This document shows, one piece after another, positions 44,528 through 54,360 of a stretch of 64,000 nt of DNA. The number at the start of each line of letters is the position of its first letter. The first letter of the stretch is position 1. Under the pieces are notes generated by a model. That model was not told the DNA's origin. It saw only the letters and a program-made list of their open reading frames with translations, and made no database searches. The DNA comes from Adiantum capillus-veneris (Eukaryota > Streptophyta > Polypodiopsida > Polypodiales > Pteridaceae): the NCBI GenBank assembly GCA_014529385.2, contig CM043969.1, forward strand, positions 69,448,676-69,512,675, given 5' to 3'. A program made the position numbers and the translations under genes.

Positions 44528-47500
44528 ATGGCTGACAATAATCAAGAGAGTAGAATGAACATTGATAGCTTTGATTTTGCACATGAAGGTGCTAATGATG
44601 ATGCTCCCATGTTTGTGAATTATCTTGTGACTAGGTTGCAACAAGCTATGGGCAACCCTACCTTGCAAGCCGAAGTTACTCAACAACTTCGTGTCTATGG
44701 AATTTCCCTTCCTCTCCAAGAGGAGAGAGAGCTTAGGAGGCCTCTTGAAGAGACCCCCAAAAGAAGACTCTCTCCCATTCGAGAGGAGGAATCCAAAGAG
44801 AAAGAAAGCAATGAAAGTCTAAGTTCTTCTGAAGATGTGGCTCCACGAAGAAGGCGGTCTAAACGATCGCCTACTCCTCCCAAGAGGAAAAGAGCAACCC
44901 ATAGTCCTTCTCCTCATCACTCTCAAAGGCAAGAGAGGAAACAAAGGAAGAAAAGGGCTAGGAAGAGGTCACCCTCTTCTCCTTCTTCTTCACCTTCCTT
45001 CTCTTCCGATGAAAGTTATGGCTATTCTCCTAGAGAATACAAGAGGGGAGGGCATCGCAAATCATTTCCTGCATGGCGAAGGTCACAAAAGCTAAAGAAG
45101 TTCAAGGAGGGAGGAAAGAGTATCTCTTTTCTCACCTACGATGGCACCTTTGGTGCTACCGACAAAGTGTTGGCCTTCATCCAGCAATTTGATGCGGCCT
45201 TTGGGGACGAGGGCTTCACAGAGTCCTCCAAGCTACGCCATGTAGCTATGCACTTCCAAAAATCAGCTCGTCAATGGTGGGCTAGCCTTCGTGGCAATGG
45301 AGAAGCCCCAAAGACATGGAAAACTCTACGAGTTTCCATCATGAAGCAATTTCTTCCAAGTGATACTAAAGATAAAGTTCTTACCGAATGGCGCGGCTTG
45401 AAGCTCCTCTCTCATGAGTCTATCAACAAGTATGTAGATAAGTTTTGGGATTTACATCTCAAAGCTACTGTCTTTCAAAACATAGACTTTGCCGAGCAAA
45501 GACAGCAATTCTGTGCGGGATTACCTGAAGAGATGGCCGAATATATCAACTCTCAACGGCCCGGTACTATTACCGAAGTAATCCACCACACCATGGTTGC
45601 TTCACGCATCAATTTCCATCAAGGGGCTAGACGTAATGTCAAGCCCATGGAAAACAAAGATAAAAATGATGCAAAGGGGAAATCCAATGCTCAAAATAAT
45701 TCCCAAGGCACTTCCAACAACAACAACAACAATCGGTCCAAGGAGAAGGGAGTTTACAAAGGTAAAAACAAACTCTCTCCTGAAGAGCTTGAAGCTTTTC
45801 GCAAGGACCATAAGTGTTTCAAGTGTGGGGAGCAAGGACATGGCTATCGTTCTTGCCCCAAGAAGAATACTCGCAATGAGACTCCTAGGGCTTTCACCAT
45901 CGAAGCTCCAAAAGAGGATGCTCATTGCAAAGGATCATCACTCTCCTATGCTTGGGGAAAGGTACGAGAGCATGATGCCTTCATCTTGTTTGACCCTGGC
46001 TCTACTCTCAACTTCATATCAATAGAGTTGGCCACCAAGTTGGGCATTCAAGCTTTTGAGATGGGAGATATAGTAACAGCTGATGCAGCTTTCAAGGGAC
46101 AACAAGCCTCCGTTACTCCCTTGATTGGGAAGTTGAGGCTTCATGTCCAAAGCTATGTCGACAAAGAAGACTTCTTCATCTCTCCCCTCCAACATCAGGA
46201 TGTTATCCTAGGGGCACCATGGTTTGATCGCATGGCTGCCAACATGAAGTTCCCTGAAAGGAGAATTTACTTCACCTACAGGGGAAAGAACATGTATGTA
46301 GATGCTAGTGAGCGTGGTCGCACTATTCCACTTGTAAATCCTCTTTCTTTTGATAAATCAATGAAGAGCTCAGTTTCTGTGTACATGATTTATGTCAAAG
46401 AGTCTCTAAAAGCTAATAATGTTTCATCAAATGAAAATGATAGGAATCAAGAAGAGTTAGACTTGTCTACTTTTCTAAAAGGATTCCAAGATGTGTTCAT
46501 CGATGATATCCCTATGGACCTACCTCCAAAACGAGGGGATGATGACCATCGTATTGAGCTCCTTCCAGGAAGCTCACCGCCTAACAAACCTCCTTATCGA
46601 GTCTCACAAGCTCAACAAGAGGAGATCATGAGGCAAGTACAAGAGCTGGTAGACAAAGGGATGGTGAGGCCTAGTTCCTCTCCCTTTTGTTCTCCAGTCC
46701 TTTTAGTGCAAAAGAAAGATGGTACATACCGTATGTGTGTGGACTATCGAGCACTAAACCATATCACTATTAAAAACAGATTTCCCGTACCTCGGGTAGA
46801 AGATCTGTTTGATAAGCTACAAGGCTCTACCTACTTCAGTAGAATTGACCTTAAGAGTGGCTATCATCAAATAAGGATAGTGGATGAGGATATCTTAAAG
46901 ACCGCGTTTCGCACAACATTTGGTCTTTATGAATATCTAGTCATGCCTTTTGGCTTGACTAATGCACCAGCTACGTTCAATCGTTTGATGGAGAAAATTT
47001 TTAGACCATATCGAAAATTCACTGGAGTGTTCTTCGATGATATCATCATCTACTCCAAGTCTTTGGAGGAACATAAGCAACATCTCCAAGTGATTTTTCA
47101 AGCCTTGAGGGAGAACAAACTTTTTCTCAACCAAAAGAAAAGTGAATTCTTCCTTCAAGAGATTCAATATCTAGGCCATATTATCTCTCACGATGGTATT
47201 CGTATGGATCCATCAAAGTTAGAGGTAATAAAATCATGGCCTAACCCAAGGAATCTACATAAGCTAAGAAGCTTTATTGGTATGTGTGCATACTATAGAC
47301 GCTTCATAGCAAAATTCTCTCAAGTGGCAGGACCACTACACGACTTAACCAAGAAGAACGTTAAGTTTGTATGGACTGCTAAGGAGCAAAATGCTTTTGA
47401 AAAACTCAAAGAGAAGCTTACTTCCCAACCAGTCCTCGTGCTTCCGGATCTCTCAAAGCCCTTTGAGGTCCAATGTGATGCTTGTGGTGATTGCCTTGGA

Positions 47501-48631
47501 GCGGTTTTGCTTCAAGAAGGGCATGCCATAGCATATGAGAGCCGAAGGCTCAATGGTGATGAACGAGTCTTGGGCATTTATAAGAAAGAGCTTTTAGCTG
47601 TTCTACATGCCCTAGACACATGGAAGCACTACCTATTGGGGACTCCATTTATCCTACGAACCGACCACCAAAGTCTCAAGTATTTCATGACGCAAACCAA
47701 GCTTTCTGACAAACAAATGAGGTGGGCAAATTTTCTTTCGCAATTTAATTTTCATATTGCTCACATAGCTGGTAAGCACAATCAAGTTGCCGATGCACTT
47801 TCACGACGACCAAAAGTTAATGCGGTGTCTATAGCTACTCACAATGATCTATCCTCTATGATAGATGAGTATGCTACTAACCCTAACTTTAGAGACATAA
47901 TGTCAGCCCTTGCTTTGGGGAAGAAAGAGGAACCATTCACCTTGCAGGATGGTTATCTTCTTCACGGCAATAGGCTATGTGTTACCCATTCCCTTCGTGA
48001 GAAGGTTATGTATGAATCCCATGCTCCTCCATATGCAGGGCATAGAGGTATTCAACCTACTCTCCGAGGAGTAGAGACGTATTTCAATTGGCCTACCATG
48101 AAAGTGGACATACAAGAGTATGTTTCAAAATGTGTAGTATGCCAAAAGACCAAGTATGATAGAGGGAAGCAACCTGGATTACTCCAGCCATTGCCTATTC
48201 CAAATTCACCATGGGAGAGTATATCCATGGATTTCATCTTTGGATTACCCAAGTCTATCCATGGGAATACAGGAATATGGACAATAGTCGACAGGTTTAG
48301 CAAGCAAGCACATTTTATTCCTGTCAAAAAGACTATTAAGGCACATCAAATGGCAACTCTCTTCATATCTCAGATTTTCAAACACCATGGATTACCCACA
48401 TCCATCGTGTCAGATAGAGATCCTAGAATGACCAGTAATTTCTGGAAAGGTCTCTTTGAAAATCTAGGAACAAGATTGAATTTCTCTTCGGCCTATCACC
48501 CACAAACAGATGGCCAAAGTGAGATAGCCAATCTTACGATACTCGATCTACTCAAGACTTATGTTACCGAAGTAGATCAACGCTCACAATGGGAAAAGTA
48601 TTTACCGCTAGTAGAGTATGCCTACAAATAA
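44528..48631 (+). CDS. B3 Gag-Pol polyprotein (to the integrase core)
   Basis: 1367 codons from ATG 44528 in one frame, so Gag and Pol are made as one chain. Residues about 95-180 are RS-rich (RRRSKRSPTPPKRKR, RKRSPSSPSSSPS). The Gag core is about 195-370. The knuckle CFKCGEQGHGYRSC is near 429, and the protease LFDPGSTLNFIS near 487. [32 protein letters not shown] near 772, FFDDIIIYS near 835. RNase H: QCDACGDCLGAVL near 980, KELLAVLHAL, RTDHQSL, VADALSRRP. Integrase: HRGIQPT to CVVCQKTK near 1171-1207, SMDFIFGLP near 1233, VSDRDPRM near 1295, TDGQSEIAN near 1328. All catalytic residues are present. It ends at TAA just after VEYAYK because of one extra A compared with B1 at the same place. 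Confidence 0.95.
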   Translation: MADNNQESRMNIDSFDFAHEGANDDAPMFVNYLVTRLQQAMGNPTLQAEVTQQLRVYGISLPLQEERELRRPLEETPKRRLSPIREEESKEKESNESLSSSEDVAPRRRRSKRSPTPPKRKRATHSPSPHHSQRQERKQRKKRARKRSPSSPSSSPSFSSDESYGYSPREYKRGGHRKSFPAWRRSQKLKKFKEGGKSISFLTYDGTFGATDKVLAFIQQFDAAFGDEGFTESSKLRHVAMHFQKSARQWWASLRGNGEAPKTWKTLRVSIMKQFLPSDTKDKVLTEWRGLKLLSHESINKYVDKFWDLHLKATVFQNIDFAEQRQQFCAGLPEEMAEYINSQRPGTITEVIHHTMVASRINFHQGARRNVKPMENKDKNDAKGKSNAQNNSQGTSNNNNNNRSKEKGVYKGKNKLSPEELEAFRKDHKCFKCGEQGHGYRSCPKKNTRNETPRAFTIEAPKEDAHCKGSSLSYAWGKVREHDAFILFDPGSTLNFISIELATKLGIQAFEMGDIVTADAAFKGQQASVTPLIGKLRLHVQSYVDKEDFFISPLQHQDVILGAPWFDRMAANMKFPERRIYFTYRGKNMYVDASERGRTIPLVNPLSFDKSMKSSVSVYMIYVKESLKANNVSSNENDRNQEELDLSTFLKGFQDVFIDDIPMDLPPKRGDDDHRIELLPGSSPPNKPPYRVSQAQQEEIMRQVQELVDKGMVRPSSSPFCSPVLLVQKKDGTYRMCVDYRALNHITIKNRFPVPRVEDLFDKLQGSTYFSRIDLKSGYHQIRIVDEDILKTAFRTTFGLYEYLVMPFGLTNAPATFNRLMEKIFRPYRKFTGVFFDDIIIYSKSLEEHKQHLQVIFQALRENKLFLNQKKSEFFLQEIQYLGHIISHDGIRMDPSKLEVIKSWPNPRNLHKLRSFIGMCAYYRRFIAKFSQVAGPLHDLTKKNVKFVWTAKEQNAFEKLKEKLTSQPVLVLPDLSKPFEVQCDACGDCLGAVLLQEGHAIAYESRRLNGDERVLGIYKKELLAVLHALDTWKHYLLGTPFILRTDHQSLKYFMTQTKLSDKQMRWANFLSQFNFHIAHIAGKHNQVADALSRRPKVNAVSIATHNDLSSMIDEYATNPNFRDIMSALALGKKEEPFTLQDGYLLHGNRLCVTHSLREKVMYESHAPPYAGHRGIQPTLRGVETYFNWPTMKVDIQEYVSKCVVCQKTKYDRGKQPGLLQPLPIPNSPWESISMDFIFGLPKSIHGNTGIWTIVDRFSKQAHFIPVKKTIKAHQMATLFISQIFKHHGLPTSIVSDRDPRMTSNFWKGLFENLGTRLNFSSAYHPQTDGQSEIANLTILDLLKTYVTEVDQRSQWEKYLPLVEYAYK

Positions 48632-49310
48632 TACTGTACATACTTCTACGGGCAAAGCACCTTTCGAGATCATAGAAGGAAGACCTAAAAGTCCCTTGCT
48701 ACTGAAAGTACATGGGAAAATCTTCGCCGCCGATGAGTATAGCCGTGACCTACAAGAATCTTTTCAAAAGATTAGGGAGGCTATAGCCATCTCTCAACAA
48801 AGGCAAAAAGCTGCTGCTGATAAGCACAGAAGAGCCTTAATGTTCAAAGAAAATGATTGGGTCTTACTCAAGTTTCCTAAGGCTCGATTAAGGCAAACGA
48901 CGGGCAAAAATCCTACGGGCCATCAAAAGTATTATGCTAAACTAGCAAAAAGATACTATGGTCCTTTCCAAATCTTGAAGCCTATCAATGAGACGGCTTA
49001 TCAACTCAAGTTGCCCAACCATTGGCTTATACACAATGCCTTTCATGTAAGCTTACTTAAGCCCTACAAAGGAGAGCCACCAATTGAACCAATTATTGAA
49101 GACCCTCCCGAAGTTGAAGACCAAGAAGAGGTGCTACAACCCGAAGCTATCCTTCGGCATGAAGACAAGGTACTACGACATGGTAAGATTATCCGATGGT
49201 ATCTTATTAAGTTCAAAAATTATCCTTTTGAAGATGCTAAATGGATGCAAGGATTACAACTTAAGGATAGTATGAACCTTGTCAATGCTTACAATGCTAC
49301 ATTAGAGTAA
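48618..49310 (+). CDS. B3 integrase C terminus and chromodomain-like tail, shifted frame
   Basis: 230 codons, overlapping the end of the long frame by 14 bases in another frame. It has NNTVHTSTGKAPFEIIEGRP, a basic linker (FPKARLRQTTGKN), [40 protein letters not shown], an acidic linker, then ILRHEDKVLRHGKIIRWYLI and KFKNYPFEDAKWM, which has the chromodomain pattern. It ends TAA 49308-49310. Chromodomains of chromoviruses bind modified histone tails and steer integration, and this is the likely role. Apart from the shift nothing looks broken. Confidence 0.9.
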   Translation: MPTNNTVHTSTGKAPFEIIEGRPKSPLLLKVHGKIFAADEYSRDLQESFQKIREAIAISQQRQKAAADKHRRALMFKENDWVLLKFPKARLRQTTGKNPTGHQKYYAKLAKRYYGPFQILKPINETAYQLKLPNHWLIHNAFHVSLLKPYKGEPPIEPIIEDPPEVEDQEEVLQPEAILRHEDKVLRHGKIIRWYLIKFKNYPFEDAKWMQGLQLKDSMNLVNAYNATLE

Positions 49311-49670
49311 GAAAATGTACAAATTTCTTTTAAATAACTCATGTTTTTGTCTTATATGACTAGTCCTCTTTTTAATTGTGCACAAAATTTAACTAGTATG
49401 CATGCTTAGAATCATGTTTGTGATGACGACGTCTCTCAAACACCAAGTAGAATTTGTCACTCTACTTTGGGAGAATAAAATGGACTAAAGAGCAGACATG
49501 CTTGCGGCAGCTATGTCTCCCAAGCACCAAATGGATTAGTCATCCATCTTGGAAAGATGTCATAGGGTAAAAAGGGATCCTTTACCCGCTAAGTACGATT
49601 GACTAATGACTAAGACTTTATCTTTTCTACCTCATAGTCGAGGACGACTATGATTTCAAGAGAGAGGTAA
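49311..49670 (+). other. B3 3' untranslated region with polypurine tract
   Basis: Contains CATAGTCGAGGACGACTATG, whose 10-bp arms are inverted copies, and the purine run AAGAGAGAGG at 49659-49668 just before the LTR. Both are conserved in B1. Confidence 0.75.
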
Positions 49671-51277
49671 TGTCATAAAATCTAATATCTAACTAACCCA
49701 AATGATTTTCTCATATTAAATTGATCACTTAATGTGGGAGAATAAACGGGAACAAGTGTTAAGATATAGGTATGTGCTTATAGATCTATCTCAACACGGG
49801 GCCAATGGTAAAGGGGCCCAAAAGGGAGATGGTCTATCAAAGAGCAAGGCTAACCAATGGAGCATAAGACCTTAGGGTTAGCTTCATTGAAGACCTCCAA
49901 TAAATGTGTGTAAAAGTCCTTTGACCTTAAGTAAGCTAGGGCTGAGCTTGAGGTGGGAACCCGGCCCAAGCTCGAGGTGCTTGTCATGCTTGAGGTGTTT
50001 TTCATGCTTGAGGTGCTTGATTAAGATGCTTGAGGTGCTTGACTGGCTCCATGCTTGAGGTGCTTGACTTGCTGCATGATTAAAGTACTTGAGGTGCCTT
50101 GAGAAGCTTGCCTGAGATGCTTGTGGGAACACCCCCTAGTTCAAGTGCTTTGTCATGCTTGGTGAGTAAGGTGCTTGATCACCTAAAAGTCAAAAGCATT
50201 CCTACAAGAGGGGGGGCGAGCCCTTTTCCTAGGGGCTAGAGAGAGAACACCCACTCACACACACAAGGGAAGCCCAACTTGAAGAGGCAGCAAGGACACA
50301 TGTCAGGCCCCTACCCATGTTACCTTCATGTGTTGCTTGAAGCCTATTGGCTAGGCTTCAAAGGGGTCCAATGATAAATTACATGAATTATCTAATTGTT
50401 TTAGCATTTATCAAGTCCTCTCTCTCAAAGGGGAAAGGGGGACACTTGTCCCAAGGCTACCCATGTTGCTTGTAATGGCTCTTGCTTGTGATTGGCTAGG
50501 CCTGGAGGGGTCCAATGAGCTTCAGGCATGAGCTACAAGGGGGGGTCGACCCAAGCAAGCTAGGGGGGTGCCTAGGGGGTATACTCACCCATACACACTC
50601 ACAAGCACTCTCATTGTGTGATATGCAAAGTGCAAGAGCTCCCTCTCCAAGCAAGTAGAGGTTGAGAGCCTACACCAACACTCTTGGCTATGGAGTGCAA
50701 ATCCAACCAAGAGCCATGCTTCAATGCTTAAGCTTGCCATATCCTTCTTCTTCATTACTATGCTATTATGTATGCTAGCAACAAGAGTATGATAAGTGAG
50801 GAACTAATTCTTTCTCCTACGAAATGTTTCTTCTTCCTCTTCCCTACCCTCATTCCCTGCTAGCTCTCTCCACCTTCGAAGGTGTTTGAGGTCTTGGGAC
50901 TGAGGCTTGGGATAGTTAAAGCTTTCTTCAAGTTTATGTTATTTTTGTGGTGCATGAAGCCTTCCATCTTCATGGCATCACCTAGGTCACAAGGAACACA
51001 AAGACTGTATTGTAACAAGTCTCTCTTTATGGGAGAAATCATAATACAAATGCCTATTGGAGGGGGGACCGGCTCAACATAAATCCGGTCCTCAATTGTT
51101 GTCATGTTCTCTAAACTCTCTCTCTTGCAAAAGTATTGTCTATGCCAAGTTAACTAATTGCTATGATTATGTTGCTATCTTCAATTATGTCTACCCGCTT
51201 TGCTCACAAAATCATTTCTTGAAAGTACTCTCATTAAATTCCGCTATTCTCAAATTGAATAGGCAAATTCCATTACA
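49671..51277 (+). repeat. 3' LTR of B3
   Basis: Identical to 42506-44112 except for one base (51200). Confidence 0.97.
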
Positions 51278-51282
51278 CAGTC
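51278..51282 (+). repeat. right target-site duplication of B3 (CAGTC)
   Basis: Exact copy of 42501-42505. C LTR sequence goes on directly. Confidence 0.95.
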
Positions 51283-51463
51283 ACTTAGTGTAGATGCCTA
51301 TCCTCTGGTTGCACACAGCATGATCATAGGCATTCCCAGATCAGAATCAGTCACGGGAATTTTCCAGTGCATTTAGCCTATTTTCGCTATTTTTGACATT
51401 TTGCACTTATTATTTTTAAGTGACTTATGTTGGAAAGTAGGTAGGACAAATTGAGTAAGTTTG

Positions 51464-51471
51464 TATATAAG
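51464..51471 (+). promoter_or_regulatory. TATA box of the C LTR
   Basis: TATATAAG in the context AGTTTGTATATAAGCAA, conserved in the 3' LTR at 56219-56226. It would place the RNA start near 51495, upstream of the CTAGCGTTTT repeats. Confidence 0.6.
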
Positions 51472-51585
51472 CAAGCCTAGACTAGCACTAAATAGCAGAA
51501 GAGGCAACACGAGCCAAGCTCAGCAGGCAATTCTCAGCAAGACCCCTTGGTGGACCTTCCCTCCAAGCAGCAGATCCGCCCCATG

Positions 51586-51757
51586 CTAGCGTTTTCTTCA
51601 ACAAGCCTTACCTAGCGTTTTGCATCAGCAAGGATCGCAAGCAGAAGCAAGCAGCATCCCCTAGCGTTTTCACTCAGCATCATCGCCAGAACCCCCAGCA
51701 GATAGTGTTTTTGAAGACCTTCCCTAGCGTTTTGGAAACACACTAGTCTAGCGTTTT
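51586..51757 (+). repeat. five exact CTAGCGTTTT motifs in the C leader
   Basis: CTAGCGTTTT starts at 51586, 51612, 51661, 51724 and 51748, with variants near 51702 (ATAGTGTTTT) and 51980 (ATAGCGTTTT). The 3' LTR has five exact copies at 56342, 56368, 56417, 56480 and 56504. They lie past the TATA box, so they should be in the RNA. Confidence 0.9.
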
Positions 51758-52377
51758 TGCAGATCCCAGCCTTTGCAAGTTCACCTCTCGCCATTATCAT
51801 CATTAAAGAACCTGCAAGATTAGCCCTAAAGAGGTAGCAGATTCAGCCCGGATAGACCATCAGATTCAGCCCTTAAGAACCTCTATTTTGAGCCTTAAGA
51901 CCTGCAGATTTTCAACGTCAAAGACCCATAGAAACAGCCCTAGAATCAGTGTTTTTGGACTAGTCGCAGATTTCAGCCCATAGCGTTTTTGGCCAGCAGT
52001 AGCAAGATTGCAGATTTCAGCCCTTAGGTCGACTTCGTCATCAGTGTCGTCATCGTTGACATAACCTAGACTTGCATCAGTCTCATGCATTCCATTTGTA
52101 CTAGATTATGCAATCATAAGTAGACCACTCTCGCCGACGAGTGGGACCTTCGGAGGAGGGTTTTACAACGTCTCTGTGTCCTATTTTCTCTACTCTCTCT
52201 ATCTCTCAGTCTCATACACTTGCACGCACAGTGTCCATTCACTTTGTTTGTGATCATCGCATTTTCTCATTAAGAACGGAAGGCTCTACCTGCCATAGGA
52301 ACAAAAGCAACCTTGAGCACAGTTCGGAGCACTCATCTTAAGCAAAGCGCAAACAATCATTCCGTTGCACCTAACAT

Positions 52378-52389
52378 TGGTATTAGAGC
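52378..52389 (+). other. primer-binding site of C
   Basis: TGGTATTAGAGC, one base different from the initiator-Met site of the other elements. The leader 52390-52806 has no gene; 52738-52798 is a run of CTCAAGAAC/CTCAAGACC repeats. Confidence 0.8.
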
Positions 52390-52806
52390 TTTGGCAGTGT
52401 TCTGTATAACTCAAGGAAAGAACCACAAGAATCACAAGAATTTTTTTTGCTTGTTGCGGTCGCACGAACCCAAGTTCGCTTGGGTGTGTCGATTCCTAAT
52501 CGTGTTTTTGAAGAGTGACAGGAATCCCAGGAAAGAAGGGCTTGTCCAGCCTCCCCTTGTGTCTCTTTTCACTCATTGAGAGCGGACCGTGCACTTAGCG
52601 GCCGGCCAATTGACGTGAGGTGGGAAAAAGCAACCTTGGTGTGAGCGCAAGGCCGCCAAGGGGTGCGCCCACGGAAAGGAGTAGAACTCGGGTGAAGAGA
52701 AGATCCTTCTTAAACGCGATTTGCAAGCAAAATAAAACCTCAAGAACCTCAAGACCCTCAAGAACCTCAAGACCCTCAAGGACCCAAGAACCCAAGACCC
52801 TAGAGC

Positions 52807-54116
52807 ATGGTCATCACCCGAAGCGGAATGGATACTTCGCATACAGGTGGTGAGCATGAGAGAGCCCACCAAGAGATTTTTCCGACCCTCCCCCTTCGCC
52901 TTCTACGCCACGAGTTGTACCAACTTCTATGGAGGAGATGGTCAAGTCGATGTTGGACATGATGGCACAACAATAAGAAACGAATCGAGTTGCGTTGGCA
53001 CAACTAATAAGAAAAGCAGAACAACAGGAATCTAAGGACCGCGAGCGCGACGAAAGAAACGAAGGAATTGCCGCACAACAAGAAGCAAATCGCATTAACA
53101 TGATGGCCAAACAAGAAGAGACTCGTATTGTTTTGGAACACGAATACGACGAACGAAAAGAAAGAAAAGAGCAAAGAAAGGAGGAAGCGGCAGCACGAAG
53201 CGCAGCCTTGGAGGCCGAGTGTGAAGCTCAAAAGGTGGCCTTGGCGGCTGAGCGTGAAGCTCAAAGAGTGGCCTTGGAGATCGAGCGTGAGGCTCAAAGA
53301 GAACTACGCACTCAAGAGTTGATTCGACAAGTACTTGCCTCGCAATCCGAACCAGCCAAAGATCGTGGTAGTTCCTCAAGTGGCTCAAGCCACGATGCGG
53401 ATTCCAACCATCTAGTCACAGAGAAGTTGACTTTCAGTAAGTATTATGGTAAGACGGATGCTACGGTTATTCATTAATTTAATGCTTATTTTGCGACAAC
53501 TAAGAAGACAGGAAATAGCAATGTTTTGACGGCAGTCATGTACCTTGCCGGTGATGCCATTAATTGGTACCACGCATGGCAAGAGGCACAATTAGCCGCG
53601 CACCTAGAGGAAGCCGACGAATTCATGCCCCTTTTCTTCAATTGGGTTGATTTCCAAGACAAGCTCAAGGCGCGGTTTATGCCACCTCAGTACCTCGCAC
53701 GATTAAAGGACGATTGGCGCGCTCTCAAGAAAAATGGTATGCCGGTTATGTCTTTTTCTAATCGTGTTTTGCAGCTAGGTACCCAATTACGCAAGTCGGA
53801 TGATGAACGCAAAGAGGCATTCCTTTTTGGGTTAGACGACTATATCAAGTTTGATGTAGAATTCTTTGATCCAATCGATCTCAATAAGGCGGTAGCGATT
53901 GCTCTCGCACAGGAGATGAAGCACAACAAGGGAAAGCCTAAGGAGAACAAGACTTCCACAAGTACCTTGCAAACTTCTCAGAACCCTCAGAACGGTAAGA
54001 ATGGTAACTCTTCTAACCAATCTTCCAACAGTCTCTCAGAAAAGGATTCTTCCAATGAACCTAAGGGTAAGGCTAATACAATTGCTAAACCTAAGTTACT
54101 CCAGATGAAAAGGTAG
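52807..54116 (+). pseudogene. C Gag, with coiled-coil N terminus
   Basis: MVITRSGMDTSHTGG at 52807 looks like the Gag start. After a frame change, MEEMVKSMLDMMAQQ (52929), a TAA at 52974 and then an open part to 53477 follow. This part is a long charged helix with repeats of EAQ[KR]VAL..EREAQR. A TAA at 53476 interrupts, then from 53478 the Gag core is open to 54116: FNAYFATTKKTGNSNVL, AINWYHAWQEAQ, FQDKLKARFMPPQYLARLKD, MPVMSFSNRVLQLGTQ. The core resembles the H Gag (59338-59841). Confidence 0.75.
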
Positions 54117-54360
54117 CACAAGGAATTGTAGGAGGACACATCACGTCGGAAGAACAAAGCACTTATTCTAAGGAAGGTCGTTGTTTTCATTGTCACATTA
54201 AGGGTCACATAAAAAGAACATGTCCTAAGCTTGAATCGAATGAATCTAAAGAATCCACAGAACCCACTTCCTCTGTCAATGCAATTAATGATAACACGAG
54301 TGTGCCCCAAGTTTCTCTTGACCCTCCCATTGATGTTCTCTCATTAAATGTTATGGTTAG
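54117..54360 (+). pseudogene. C Gag zinc knuckle
   Basis: After the TAG, a shifted frame gives GRCFHCHIKGHIKRTCPKL at about 54177-54233, a C-x2-C-x4-H-x4-C knuckle. A Ser/Glu-rich linker then leads to the protease. Confidence 0.7.

Larger units (their letters stand above)
42506..51277 (+). mobile_element. complete, very young Ty3/gypsy chromovirus B3
   Basis: 8772 bp, with two 1607-bp LTRs (42506-44112 and 49671-51277) that differ at one base only (A at 44035, T at 51200), TG...CA ends, CAGTC duplications, a perfect initiator-Met primer site, one long gag-pol frame and a polypurine tract. The only coding damage I see is one extra base near 48625. The near-identical LTRs mean that it inserted recently on an evolutionary scale. 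Confidence 0.97.
51283..52376 (+). repeat. 5' LTR of C, second part
   Basis: Continues the LTR from 42505 and ends GCACCTAACA before the primer site. It has a TATA box, CTAGCGTTTT repeats and a short GTC/ATC tract. Confidence 0.9.

Noticed and set aside
48618-48631. Programmed frameshift in B3
   Set aside because: B1 lacks the extra base at the same place, and the shift falls in the integrase rather than at the Gag-Pol border, where such signals normally lie.
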